NCBI GenBank assembly: GCA_964356415.1
Contig: CAYHHK010000004.1
Coordinates: 1-62,110, forward strand
Reading direction: 5' to 3'
Length of the DNA: 62,110 nt
Source: JAPLDB01 sp964356415
GTDB lineage: Bacteria > Bacteroidota > Bacteroidia > AKYH767-A > 2013-40CM-41-45
The translations under genes and the position numbers were made by a program. Positions 17,849 through 26,962 of this stretch are shown here, piece by piece (within the stretch, counting starts at the first letter, position 1; every line of letters begins with the position of its first letter). The notes under the pieces are model-generated. The model worked only from the letters and a program-made list of their open reading frames with translations, was not told the DNA's origin and searched no databases.

Positions 17849-19390
17849 CTACTGGTTGTCGTCTTCATAAGCTCCTGCATCTGGAGATGTTCCGGCAGCA
17901 GGTCGTGTTTTACCTTCAATGTCGGTACCAAGAACTGTCGGGTTAAGATCAGTAATGCTTTGAAGTCCGAGGTTTACTGCAATGGATGTTGAATCGATCT
18001 TATAATAATTGATGTCAATGTTTTTGAAGCGCGGATCAGCGTTTCTTACAGACCCGGGATAATGGCTTCCACCACCGCCATACGTATCGTTGTCCATTTT
18101 GAAAAGCGTGTGGTCAAACTTGAAATCAAAATATTCAGGATGCCCTGCAACAGGAAATGAATCCAGCGCAACTTCATTGTCCTGGTTGCCATAAATTATG
18201 CAATTCCCGAAATAGGCATTGAGCGGACGAATGGTCGTAAAGTAGTTTTGAAAATATAGTGATGGCGTAGTGCGGTTTGAATTGCTCCAGTAATTTGCAA
18301 ATGTGCAATGCAGAAAACTGTAGGCACCACCATAGTACAATGCACCAAGGTATTCACCGCTATTGGCAAAAACACAATTGTTTGCTGCGACTGACGAGCC
18401 CTGACCATAGAAAGCAGTGCTTGCAAAATTCTTCAGGATGGTGTTGTTTATTGTAATTGCCGGAAGTACTGAAGGCACAAGTGAGTCAGATTGAATTCCA
18501 ACATATCCATTCTTAATGATTGAATAGTTGATGATATTTCCGCTTGGACCTTTGCCTGTAACAATACCGTCATTGACCGGACAAACTGAAAGGTCAATAC
18601 TTGTAATTGTTGAAAACCAGATCCTGTCCCATTGTCCGGGAATATCTTTGAAGGCTTCACCGAGGCGCGCTCCCTGAAAAGTGACAGGATCAGCGAGTGT
18701 TCCATTCACAATTAATTTTGCAGTGTTCAACACAATCAATCCGGAGTTGGTGTTGAAGTGAATACGTACTCCCGGATCAACGGTAAGTGTGTATCCGGAA
18801 TCAAGGATTGCATATCCGTCTATTACATAGGGCTTGTCATTGATCCAGTGAAGTGAATTGCTTGTGCCACTGCAATCTTTCAATTTGAACAAAGGAGTGC
18901 ACCGGGATTTTTGTTCACCACAATTGGAAGAAGGGTAGAAGTGAGCATCCTGTCCATATGCTGTCAGTGGTAAATTTTGCACATGTCCGTTAGTGTTAAA
19001 AATGATTGCATCTTCAACGATCAAAGGCGTATTGAGGTTGTTTGGATCAACTGTTACTTCAACAAAGATCCATATGCTGTCATTTGCACCGATCTCAACA
19101 TCTGAAAAATATTTCCCGGGTGTGCCATTCACATTTAGTCTGTAATTGGAACCGGAACCACCTGCAAGGTTCAGCGAAGAAATCCTGAGCGCCTGGTTGT
19201 ATGTGTTTCTGACTGTAAATACCTGAGTGGCACTTCCGACACTTGTAAAAACAGTATCAAATTTAATAGTGTCTTCGCTGAATACCAACGTAGCATTGGA
19301 ATCATCCAGTATCTGATCCTTCTTACAGGAATTGAAAGAGAGGATAGAAATGAGTGCAATGACTGTAAATCCAAAAATATTTTTCTTCAT
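17849..19390 (-). CDS. Lipoprotein with right-handed beta-helix, choice-of-anchor Q type
   Basis: 513 residues from the ATG at 19390. A signal peptide ends in a lipobox Ser-Phe-Asn-Ser-Cys followed by LysLysAsp. Residues about 35-130 resemble an Ig-like, HYDIN/ASPM-type beta sandwich (TQVFTVRNT, ALRISSLNLAGGSG). Then come a CTPLFKLKDC stretch and a parallel beta-helix region rich in Asn and Gly (YSIIKNGYVG, NNTILKNFAST, NNCVFANSGEY, HCTFANYW). The end DAGAYEDDNQ is the choice-of-anchor Q motif. Probably an outer-membrane surface protein binding or cleaving polysaccharide; no catalytic residues can be named. Confidence 0.8.
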   Translation of the reverse strand: MKKNIFGFTVIALISILSFNSCKKDQILDDSNATLVFSEDTIKFDTVFTSVGSATQVFTVRNTYNQALRISSLNLAGGSGSNYRLNVNGTPGKYFSDVEIGANDSIWIFVEVTVDPNNLNTPLIVEDAIIFNTNGHVQNLPLTAYGQDAHFYPSSNCGEQKSRCTPLFKLKDCSGTSNSLHWINDKPYVIDGYAILDSGYTLTVDPGVRIHFNTNSGLIVLNTAKLIVNGTLADPVTFQGARLGEAFKDIPGQWDRIWFSTITSIDLSVCPVNDGIVTGKGPSGNIINYSIIKNGYVGIQSDSLVPSVLPAITINNTILKNFASTAFYGQGSSVAANNCVFANSGEYLGALYYGGAYSFLHCTFANYWSNSNRTTPSLYFQNYFTTIRPLNAYFGNCIIYGNQDNEVALDSFPVAGHPEYFDFKFDHTLFKMDNDTYGGGGSHYPGSVRNADPRFKNIDINYYKIDSTSIAVNLGLQSITDLNPTVLGTDIEGKTRPAAGTSPDAGAYEDDNQ

Positions 19391-19396
19391 GAAGTG

Positions 19397-19404
19397 CAAA
19401 GATA
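19397..19404 (-). promoter_or_regulatory. Bacteroidota -7 box (TATCTTTG) for the beta-helix lipoprotein operon
   Basis: The complement of CAAAGATA matches TAnnTTTG and lies only six bases upstream of the ATG at 19390, so the mRNA would have almost no leader. Confidence 0.45.
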
Positions 19405-19544
19405 GTTTTATGTACAAAACCTGATCAGTTAATTCGAATGTATTTTAAGCAGTTACCTTAACGTGAATCAACTGATTTTATTTAGGGATATTGACGCTTC
19501 ATCATGTTGATTATTATTATTGATGTTTATTTAGATACAATGAC

Positions 19545-19870
19545 TTAATGACCTACTGACCTACTGACCTAATGACGGCTGTTCGTTCCATGTTCGTTCC
19601 CTGTTCATTCCCAATTCCTTCCTTCTCCCCGGCCCTGAAGGGAGTGTCCCCGCACGCAGCAGTGTAAATCAAATAACTGCTGTCAGATTGTGACCTCGAA
19701 ATGACCTATTGACCTATTGACGGCTGTTCATTCCCTGTTCGTTCCCATTTCCTTCCTTCACCCCTGACCCCTGAAGGGAGTGTCCCCGCACGCAGCAGTG
19801 TAAATCAAATAACTGCTGTCAGATTGTGACCTCGAAATGACCCAATGACCTATTGACCTAATGACGGCTG
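19545..19870. repeat. Two tandem copies of a 145-base repeat upstream of the PKD gene
   Basis: GACGGCTGTTC recurs at 19574 and 19719 and its first bases again at 19863 (periods 145 and 144). Each unit contains runs of GTTC(A/C/G)TTCC, the GC-rich CCCTGAAGGGAGTGTCCCC core, CACGCAGCAGTGTAAATC, and short TGACCTA(A/C/T)TGACC runs. The 580-base gap from 19391 to 19970 holds these and no gene. Confidence 0.9.
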
Positions 19871-19970
19871 TTTTTCTACTCCTTGAACGCGTAAGAAATT
19901 CCTTAAATCGATTTGGCTCAATCCGGACCTTAGGCATACATTTGTTCAGTCAATTAAAAACAAATAAAAA

Positions 19971-22367
19971 ATGAAAACAATTATTAAACAAAGTGTTTCG
20001 CGCACCATGTGTGCAGTACTTTTCTTCTTCAGCATGTTTGCTGCCGTGCAATCGCATGCTTGCACAGCTTCTTTCATTGCAACACCTGACACAGCCGGAA
20101 GCGGTGTGACTTTTACGAGTACTTCTACGGGTACAAGTTTTACAACAAATTATTTCTGGGATTTTGGTGATGGTACCGGAAGTAACAACATCAACGACCA
20201 TCACCAGTATGCTGTTTCAGGATGGTATCAGGTATGCCTCACCATTTCTGATTCACTCAATGGTTGTTATTCTATATCATGCGATTCAGTGTTGGCAGGC
20301 ACCAATGGTGTCAACTGCCTTGCAGCATTTTCTTTTCAGGCCAACGGGCTTACTGCAACATTCATTGATCAGTCGGTTGGAGTCAACCTCACATACAGCT
20401 GGGATTTTGGCGATGGGTCAACTGGTTCCGGACAAAATGCAACGCATACCTATGCCCTCGCTGGTCAATACCTTGTTTGTCTTGCCATATCAAACGGTAC
20501 ATGCAGTGATACTGTTTGCAGTTACGTAGTGGTAACTTCAGGGGGCGGTAATTGCCAGGCATCATTCATTGCTTTTGATTCTGCAGGAACATATTTTTTC
20601 GTTAATACTTCTACAGGAACGAATTTCTTTACCAGCTATTTCTGGGATTTCGGTGATGGTTCATACGGTTACACCTCAGATCCTATGCATGTTTACAATA
20701 CAGCCGGACCATTTTATGTTTGTCTGACCATCACTGATTCTGCTGCAGGATGCTATTCAACTTTTTGCGATTCAGTTGCAGGCGGCAATGGTGCAAATTG
20801 CCAGGCAGCATTTAATGCTATGCCTGATTCAGCAGGAAACGGATATACTTTTTATGATGCAAGTACAGGAACCAATTTGCTGACTACGTATGTATGGACA
20901 GTAAGTGATGGTACGACAGCAACAGGTATTACATTCTATCACAATTTTGCGACTCAGGGCTGGTACCAGGTTTGTCTGACAATTACAGTATATGATTCAC
21001 TTCAGAATATTACATGTTCTTCAAACACATGTGACAGTGTTTATGCAGGCAATGGCGGCGGGGCAACCTGCAACGCTTATTGGGGATCACAGAGTAACCT
21101 GTTTACGACCTACTTCGCTGATCTTTCCAGCGGAACAGACACGGTCGTTTCATGGGCATGGGATTTCGGTGACGGATCAACTTCATCACAACAAAATCCA
21201 ATTCACACATATTCACAAAGCGGTTACTATTATGTATGCCTTACCATCCAGACAGGAGCAAATGGAGCAGTTACATGCAGTGATACATATTGCATGAATA
21301 TTTATGCCGGAAATAACAATACAGGATGTCAGGCGAATTTCAGCATGTATCCCGACAGCAGCGGAATGGGATTCCAGTTCCAGAATATTTCAACCGGTAC
21401 TACAGGTTCTACAAATTACTACTGGACATTTGGAGATAATCAGTCTTCCACACAAGAAAATCCATTCCATACTTATGCAATTACAGGAAACTATATTGTA
21501 TGTCTGACGATATCCGATTCTGCAGCGAATTGTACTTCTACTTATTGTGATTCACTTTCAGTAGGTCAAAGCTTTTTCTGCAATCCTTATTTCGTTTGGA
21601 ACGGAGATTCAACCAATGGAGTACAATTCTATGAGTTCAATAATAACCTCCCCGGTATTGTTTACGAATGGAATTTTGGTGATGGTGATTCGTCAACGCT
21701 CGCTGACCCATACCATCAGTATGCTGCAGCAGGAACGTACTATGCATGCCTCACTGTATTTCAACTTGATTCAAATGGCTTCGTATTGTGTACAGGTAAC
21801 TATTGTGACTCAATTTACGTTGGCGCCAATGCAGCATGTGCTCCACAAATCACTGCTGTACCCGACAGCAATGGCTGGGGCAATGGAAATGTGAACTTCA
21901 TTGTTACCTCTCCGTGTGGAAATATCACCAATGTTACATGGAATTATGGTGATGGAACCTTTGGTACAGGAAACTATTCTTCACACCAGTATGCAGGCAC
22001 TGGATGGTATTGGGTTTGTGTTGATGTGGAAGTTAATGGCATCATTTACACACAGTGCGACAGCATCTTTGCATTGCGTATGTTGGGAGTTCAGGAAGCA
22101 GCAAATAATATCTCCGGAATAAATGCGTATCCGAATCCTGCATCATCTTCAATGAATATTATTTATTCGATCAATGACGCACATAACGTTTCTATCAGAC
22201 TTTATGATGTAACAGGAAGAGAAGTGAAACAGTTGATGGAAGAAAAGCAGATATCAGGATTACACAACATTGCAATTGATGTAAAAGATATTACTGAGGG
22301 AATTTACCTTCTTAAAATAACTGCTGATGAATCTTCAGCAACAGCAAGAATAGTAGTGAATCGTTAA
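19971..22367 (+). CDS. Secreted multi-PKD-repeat protein with T9SS sorting domain
   Basis: 798 residues. Signal peptide to about residue 30 (ending HAC). Then about eight PKD-type beta-sandwich repeats of roughly 80-90 residues, each with a WDFGDG/WNFGDG/WTFGDN core, H-x-Y in the next strand and VCLTI near the end. A paired-cysteine pattern (CLTISDS then CxSxxCDS) recurs between repeats, suggesting disulfides that link each domain. The C-terminus is a type A sorting domain (INAYPNPASSSMNI, YDVTGREVKQ, GIYLLKI, IVVNR). It has no catalytic domain, so an adhesin, fibre or polysaccharide-binding surface protein is likely. Direct repeats lie on both sides of the gene and a strong terminator follows. 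Confidence 0.88.
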   Translation: MKTIIKQSVSRTMCAVLFFFSMFAAVQSHACTASFIATPDTAGSGVTFTSTSTGTSFTTNYFWDFGDGTGSNNINDHHQYAVSGWYQVCLTISDSLNGCYSISCDSVLAGTNGVNCLAAFSFQANGLTATFIDQSVGVNLTYSWDFGDGSTGSGQNATHTYALAGQYLVCLAISNGTCSDTVCSYVVVTSGGGNCQASFIAFDSAGTYFFVNTSTGTNFFTSYFWDFGDGSYGYTSDPMHVYNTAGPFYVCLTITDSAAGCYSTFCDSVAGGNGANCQAAFNAMPDSAGNGYTFYDASTGTNLLTTYVWTVSDGTTATGITFYHNFATQGWYQVCLTITVYDSLQNITCSSNTCDSVYAGNGGGATCNAYWGSQSNLFTTYFADLSSGTDTVVSWAWDFGDGSTSSQQNPIHTYSQSGYYYVCLTIQTGANGAVTCSDTYCMNIYAGNNNTGCQANFSMYPDSSGMGFQFQNISTGTTGSTNYYWTFGDNQSSTQENPFHTYAITGNYIVCLTISDSAANCTSTYCDSLSVGQSFFCNPYFVWNGDSTNGVQFYEFNNNLPGIVYEWNFGDGDSSTLADPYHQYAAAGTYYACLTVFQLDSNGFVLCTGNYCDSIYVGANAACAPQITAVPDSNGWGNGNVNFIVTSPCGNITNVTWNYGDGTFGTGNYSSHQYAGTGWYWVCVDVEVNGIIYTQCDSIFALRMLGVQEAANNISGINAYPNPASSSMNIIYSINDAHNVSIRLYDVTGREVKQLMEEKQISGLHNIAIDVKDITEGIYLLKITADESSATARIVVNR

Positions 22368-22388
22368 GTGTTTCTTATGTTTATCCAG

Positions 22389-22426
22389 GCCCACGCTTCC
22401 GAAGTTTCGGAGTGTGGGCTTTTTTA
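22389..22426 (+). terminator. Intrinsic terminator of the PKD gene
   Basis: The stem GCCCACGCTTCCGAA pairs with TTTCGGAGTGTGGGC and is followed by six T. Confidence 0.9.
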
Positions 22427-22457
22427 TTTGCTGATGATTGGCATCAGTACAGTTATC

Positions 22458-22717
22458 AGTTGTCAGTTGTTCCCAATGCCTTCCCTCACCCCTGACCCCT
22501 GAAGGGAGAATCCCCCGCACGCAGCAGTGAAAATCAAATTACAGGTGTCGGATTGTTGCATCGAAATGACCGAATGACTTAATGACGGCTGTTCATTCCC
22601 TGTTCCTTCCCTCACCCCTGACCCCTGAAGGGAGAATCCTCCGCACGCAGCAGTGCAAATCAAATTACAGGTGTCAGATTATTTCATCGAAATGACCCAA
22701 TGACTTATTGACGGCTG
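22458..22717. repeat. Two tandem copies of a 126-base repeat downstream of the PKD gene
   Basis: GACGGCTGT occurs at 22584 and 22710 (period 126). Units carry CCTGACCCCTGAAGGGAG, a CGCACGCAGCAGTG block, AATCAAATTACAGGTGTC and TCGAAATGACC. They are a shortened, diverged version of the 145-base units at 19545-19870, in the same orientation. Together with the terminator they fill the 384-base gap 22368-22751. Confidence 0.88.
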
Positions 22718-22751
22718 TCAGGCTGCTTCTCATGACGGATTTTGGCTCTCG

Positions 22752-23114
22752 TTACTCAACATCCCTGAGCTTCCATACAACCCAGGAATAAATTAAAAGG
22801 AAACCGGTCAGTACAAAAGGCAAACCGAAAATAATACCCAGGAAGGTTTCGTTTTTAGCTTCCATGAAAATGAACATGCAAATTCCACCGGCTACCTGAA
22901 CCAGTGCCCCGGGTAACTCCCACTGCCATGAAGCAACATATCCACCAACAACAACAGAAAGGAGTAGAATGAAATATAGACTGTTGACGTCGCTGTTCCG
23001 GTTGAATGTCGGTACAATCTCCCGTACTGCAAAAAGAAAGAAAAAGATACAGACCAGAAGTCCCACTATGCGTGCTGTCCATTTTAACCTTGTCTGTAAA
23101 ACTCGAGGGCTCAT
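22752..23114 (-). CDS. Small integral membrane protein, unknown function
   Basis: 120 residues with four hydrophobic segments: about 14-32, 47-62, 70-83 and 90-112. There is a basic N-terminus and a short charged C-terminal tail (KLRDVE). The pattern resembles small DUF-type four-helix membrane proteins common in this phylum. I cannot name the family. No operon partner on this strand. Confidence 0.6.
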   Translation of the reverse strand: MSPRVLQTRLKWTARIVGLLVCIFFFLFAVREIVPTFNRNSDVNSLYFILLLSVVVGGYVASWQWELPGALVQVAGGICMFIFMEAKNETFLGIIFGLPFVLTGFLLIYSWVVWKLRDVE

Positions 23115-23431
23115 ATTTTCTTGTTGGTGGTAAAATTATGTTTTTTTGTTATTGACTTCCTGAATAATGAAAATCAGATGTCAGATTTATGTGAATGATT
23201 TCAATCGGGGGTCAAACGGCAGTTTTCATTGGGTGACTGTTTTCTGATACGATATCAAGAGTAAAATCTATCTTCAATTTTTCCGAAAATCTTACAACTT
23301 TTAATGTTTTGCTTTGCAATGTGGTTTAAATTACTTATTCCTGACATTTTTAGGGTAAGATCCTTGGCCAACCTGCTTGTAGCCAAAGAAAAACCTCTTA
23401 TCTTCACGCTCGCAAAAAAACCAATTAAATT
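23115..23431 (+). other. 317-base intergenic region with a possible promoter only
   Basis: No gene seen. Near the right end, TTG (23377-23379), 19 bases, then TATCTTCA (23399-23406) is a near match to the Bacteroidota promoter pattern, 26 bases before the ATG of the subtilase gene. Confidence 0.45.
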
Positions 23432-26317
23432 ATGAGAAAATTTTCTTTAGGATGTCTTGCAGCCCTTTTCATAGCTATGAATTGTGTTGCTTCTAACCCT
23501 TTTAACAAAACCAAGCGGCCACTTAAATTAAAGGAAGGCGATTATATGAAAGGTACTGTCATAATCAGGATAAAACCTGAAGCAGGCTCTATTTGTCGCC
23601 CCTCTTCAATTGACCTCGGTTCAATGAATGAAAAGCTGGCAATGTTGGGCGCAACGGTTACCAAACGGTTTCCATGTGCAAAGGATGTATCCAACCAGCG
23701 GAACAGTCGCAATGAAAAACTGGTTGACCTTTCACTTATTTATTCAGTGAAGTTTAATGTGAATACCCCGGTAACAGATGCGATTGCATTGTTACTCGCT
23801 GATCCGGCAGTAGCATACGCTGAACCACAATATATTAATCGTCTTTGTTATACCCCTAATGACAATAGTGGCACATTGCAACTTCAGTATTTTCTCGATA
23901 AAATTTCAGCATACGATGCCTGGGATATTTGGAAGGGAGATACAAATACTGTAATTGGTATTGTCGACAGCGGAACAGACTGGGATCATCCTGACCTGGC
24001 TGCCAATGTTGCAAAGAACTGGGCTGATCCAATTGACGGAATTGACAATGATGCTGACGGATTCACAGATAATTTTCACGGATGGGATGTAAGTGACAAT
24101 GACAATGATCCTACCAATGGAAACAGTGATCATGGTTCACACGTTTCAGGATGTGCCGCTGAAGTAACAGATAATGGAACCGGAGGTGCAGGCCCTTCTT
24201 TTAAGTGCCGTTTTATGGGGGTGAAATCCTCATTTAATTCGAGTACTACTTCTATAGACAACGGATATGACGGAATTGTTTACGCAGCTGATCATGGCTG
24301 CCATATCATCAACCTCAGTTGGGGCAGGGGAGGCGGATTCAGTCAGTTTGAATCCGACATCATAGATTATGCAGCCATTAACCATGATGTTACTGTATTA
24401 GCTGCTGCCGGAAACAGCGGCGTGGATGAGTCATTTTATCCTACACAGTACGACAATGCAATCAGTGTTGCATCAACAGGTTCTAATGACGGTAAGGCCG
24501 GATCTTCAAACTATGGCTTCAAGGTCGATGTTTGTGCGCCTGGTGAGAATATCTATTCAACAGTTATCAATAACGTTTATACTTACATGAGCGGAACAAG
24601 TATGGCGTCGCCGATAGCTGCCGGTTGTGCCGCAATGATTAAGTCTAGGTTTCCTGCTTTCAATCATGAGCAGGTGAGGCAGCAGCTTCGTGTAACCAGC
24701 GACAACATTTATTCTGTAGCAGGAAATTCTGTTTACCAGAATAAACTCGGAAAAGGCAGGGTGAATTTGTTCAGAGCAGTTTCCGATACAACCTCACCGG
24801 GAGTCAGGGCATCTATCGTTTCAATTGTAGATCATAATGATGAGGTCTTTGTTGGTAATGATACCATGTTCATTCAAGCACTGTTCAAAAACCTGTTGCG
24901 TCCGACAACCAATCTGGTATGTAACCTTACGGCTTCCTCTAACCAGGTCTCTATTTTACAGAATACTTTTACCATTGGGGCTCTTAATACACTTGATACG
25001 ATCTCAAATTTTGCAAGTCTTTTCAGGGTACGTATCAAGCCAACGGCTCCGATTAACCTGACTGTTCCGTTTAAACTTACAATGACCGATGGTGCATGGA
25101 CTGATTTCCTTTCATTCAACGTTGTTGTCAATGTGGATTATATCAACATTGAAGAAAATGACATCTCTACATCTCAAACAAGTAAGGGCAGGATCGGATA
25201 TAATACAGCAGGCCCGGGGGAAGGACTTGGCTTTCATTACATGGGAGGACCATCAAACCTTTATGAAATGGGACTGATGATTGGAGACGGAACACATGCA
25301 ACCGCGAACGCAGTAAGAAATGAGACCGGTGCCTATGATGAGGATTTCGGTTATTCAGTTCGTGTAACTGAATCTGCAAATACCGCAGCCGACTTTTTCG
25401 CAAGCGGCAAATCCAATAACAATGGTCCTTCTGCACCCGGAAATAAACTGAGTATTGAGGTGCCGCATTATACATATGCATGGAACCTGAATCCTGACCG
25501 TGGTTACATCATTGTTGAATATGTAATTCGCAACATTGGCACAACTACGATAAGCAATTTGCATGCAGGGATATTTGCTGACTGGGATGTAAATGATGTA
25601 GCTGATACTTCACTGACTGTGTTTTATCAGTTCAATCGTGACTCCGTTGACCTTGTGAGGAAAATGGGAATCACTTACAACACCTGGGCTGATGGATATT
25701 ATTGCGGAATTAAGCTTCTGACTAATACTGCACCGTTTCATCATTATGCAATTGACAACATTCCGGGTGGTAATGGGGGTATAGATATTTATAGTGATGC
25801 AGATTATTTTTCTGATGTAGATAAATTTACGGTACTTTCAACTGATAGGGATCTTGCTGGTCATGCCAATGCTGGGGGGAATGATGTAGCCGAAGCCACC
25901 TCCACAGGGCCCTACAGCATTCCTGTAGGTGATTCAATCACTGTGGCGTTTGCATTAATTTGCGGAGAAAATCTTACTTCTATTCAAAACAGTGCAGATG
26001 CTGCACAGATCAAATACAACAATCTTCACCTTGGAGTAACTGAGAACATTCCTTCCGACAAGATGCTGCTTTCTGTTTATCCAAACCCTGCATCTTTGTC
26101 ATCTGCAATCACATTTACTGTTAGGAATGCAGGACAGGTAGAATTGGCATTATTCAATGAATTGGGCGAAAAAGTTCTGACGCCGGTTAATCAAAAGATG
26201 AATTCTGGACTTCATGCAGCCACGATCAATCTTACTGAATTGCCTGCCGGAAACTACTTTATTCAATTGCAATCAGGAGGGATGACTGAAGTACAAAAGT
26301 TGCTGATAACAAGATAA
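23432..26317 (+). CDS. Large secreted subtilisin-like peptidase (S8) with T9SS sorting domain
   Basis: 961 residues. Signal peptide to about residue 21, an I9-like propeptide (about 38-138: MKGTVIIRIKPEAG to AYAEPQYINRL), then the S8 domain. Triad: Asp179 in GIVDSGTD, His234 in DHGSHVSG, Ser390 in MSGTSMASPIAAG. GNSGVDESF is the oxyanion-hole Asn segment. After about residue 450 come beta-rich domains of the kind found C-terminal to Bacteroidota subtilases, with an Asp/Asn-rich segment at about 760-800. The final 80 residues are a type A sorting domain (VYPNPASLSS, LFNELGEKVL, GNYFIQLQSGG). Exported and processed at the surface. Not closely similar to the 9926 subtilase beyond the catalytic core. 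Confidence 0.92.
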   Translation: MRKFSLGCLAALFIAMNCVASNPFNKTKRPLKLKEGDYMKGTVIIRIKPEAGSICRPSSIDLGSMNEKLAMLGATVTKRFPCAKDVSNQRNSRNEKLVDLSLIYSVKFNVNTPVTDAIALLLADPAVAYAEPQYINRLCYTPNDNSGTLQLQYFLDKISAYDAWDIWKGDTNTVIGIVDSGTDWDHPDLAANVAKNWADPIDGIDNDADGFTDNFHGWDVSDNDNDPTNGNSDHGSHVSGCAAEVTDNGTGGAGPSFKCRFMGVKSSFNSSTTSIDNGYDGIVYAADHGCHIINLSWGRGGGFSQFESDIIDYAAINHDVTVLAAAGNSGVDESFYPTQYDNAISVASTGSNDGKAGSSNYGFKVDVCAPGENIYSTVINNVYTYMSGTSMASPIAAGCAAMIKSRFPAFNHEQVRQQLRVTSDNIYSVAGNSVYQNKLGKGRVNLFRAVSDTTSPGVRASIVSIVDHNDEVFVGNDTMFIQALFKNLLRPTTNLVCNLTASSNQVSILQNTFTIGALNTLDTISNFASLFRVRIKPTAPINLTVPFKLTMTDGAWTDFLSFNVVVNVDYINIEENDISTSQTSKGRIGYNTAGPGEGLGFHYMGGPSNLYEMGLMIGDGTHATANAVRNETGAYDEDFGYSVRVTESANTAADFFASGKSNNNGPSAPGNKLSIEVPHYTYAWNLNPDRGYIIVEYVIRNIGTTTISNLHAGIFADWDVNDVADTSLTVFYQFNRDSVDLVRKMGITYNTWADGYYCGIKLLTNTAPFHHYAIDNIPGGNGGIDIYSDADYFSDVDKFTVLSTDRDLAGHANAGGNDVAEATSTGPYSIPVGDSITVAFALICGENLTSIQNSADAAQIKYNNLHLGVTENIPSDKMLLSVYPNPASLSSAITFTVRNAGQVELALFNELGEKVLTPVNQKMNSGLHAATINLTELPAGNYFIQLQSGGMTEVQKLLITR

Positions 26318-26334
26318 GCACACCTTTTTTATTA

Positions 26335-26368
26335 AATGCCCGGAAATTTCTGAGGGCATTTTTTTATC
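26335..26368 (+). terminator. Intrinsic terminator of the second subtilase
   Basis: ATGCCC pairs with GGGCAT across a 12-base loop, followed by seven T. Confidence 0.8.
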
Positions 26369-26393
26369 CTAATTACAGGAACCATTTTAATTT

Positions 26394-26401
26394 TACCTTT
26401 G
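26394..26401 (+). promoter_or_regulatory. Bacteroidota -7 box (TACCTTTG)
   Basis: Exact match to TAnnTTTG, 30 bases before the ATG of the DUF5606 gene. No clear -33 TTG is visible. Confidence 0.45.
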
Positions 26402-26431
26402 CAGCGTAAAAAATGATCAACAATTGAAACT

Positions 26432-26953
26432 ATGAAGTTGAAAGAAATTCTTACCGTACCTGGTATGAGTGGCCTGTATAAAATGATTGCCACAACAAAA
26501 ACCGGTTTTATCGTTGAATCACTAACTGATGGAAAGCGCATGCCTGTTTCTTCAACCCAGCGTGTAAGTGGCCTTGGTGATATTTTTATTTACCGAAATG
26601 ATGAAGAGATGCCCCTTGCAGAAGTCTTTTTAAAGATAAAAGAAACAGATGGAGATAAGCTGACCGTCAGCCCGAAGGGAACTGATGATGAACTAAAAAA
26701 ATATTTTAAGAAAATAATTCCTGATTTTGATGAAGGAAAGGTGCATGCAAGCCACATTAAGAAAATGCTTTCATGGTACGAGATACTGAAGGACAAAGTT
26801 GATTTTACACAGAAAGATGACGATGGTTCAGATGTCTCCATGCCGAATAAAGAAGGGAATGACAAACCAATTGTCAAGAATTTTGAGACCAATGCCCCTA
26901 AAGTAGACCAGCATTCGAAAGTAGCCCCTATTAAAGTAAGAAAGAAAGTCTGA
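26432..26953 (+). CDS. DUF5606-family protein
   Basis: 173 residues. The first 140 match the conserved Bacteroidota DUF5606 pattern: LKEILTVPGMSGLYKMIA, GFIVESL-DGKR, a HASHIKKMLSWYEIL segment near residue 110. The tail is a variable charged linker (Asp/Asn/Lys, no fold expected). The function is unknown; the family is widespread and usually conserved in sequence, suggesting a housekeeping role in the cytoplasm. The next gene, the M3 peptidase, starts ten bases after the stop, so the two are probably cotranscribed. Confidence 0.8.
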   Translation: MKLKEILTVPGMSGLYKMIATTKTGFIVESLTDGKRMPVSSTQRVSGLGDIFIYRNDEEMPLAEVFLKIKETDGDKLTVSPKGTDDELKKYFKKIIPDFDEGKVHASHIKKMLSWYEILKDKVDFTQKDDDGSDVSMPNKEGNDKPIVKNFETNAPKVDQHSKVAPIKVRKKV

Positions 26954-26962
26954 GTAAATTAT

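Noticed and set aside
22335..22663. Two short leftward frames with SGVREG/SGVRGEG repeats
   Set aside because: They translate the 126-base repeat and the terminator side of the PKD gene; not genes.
19545..22717. Composite transposon around the PKD gene
   Set aside because: The flanking repeats carry no transposase, no terminal inverted repeats and no target duplication; kept only as a recombination cassette possibility.
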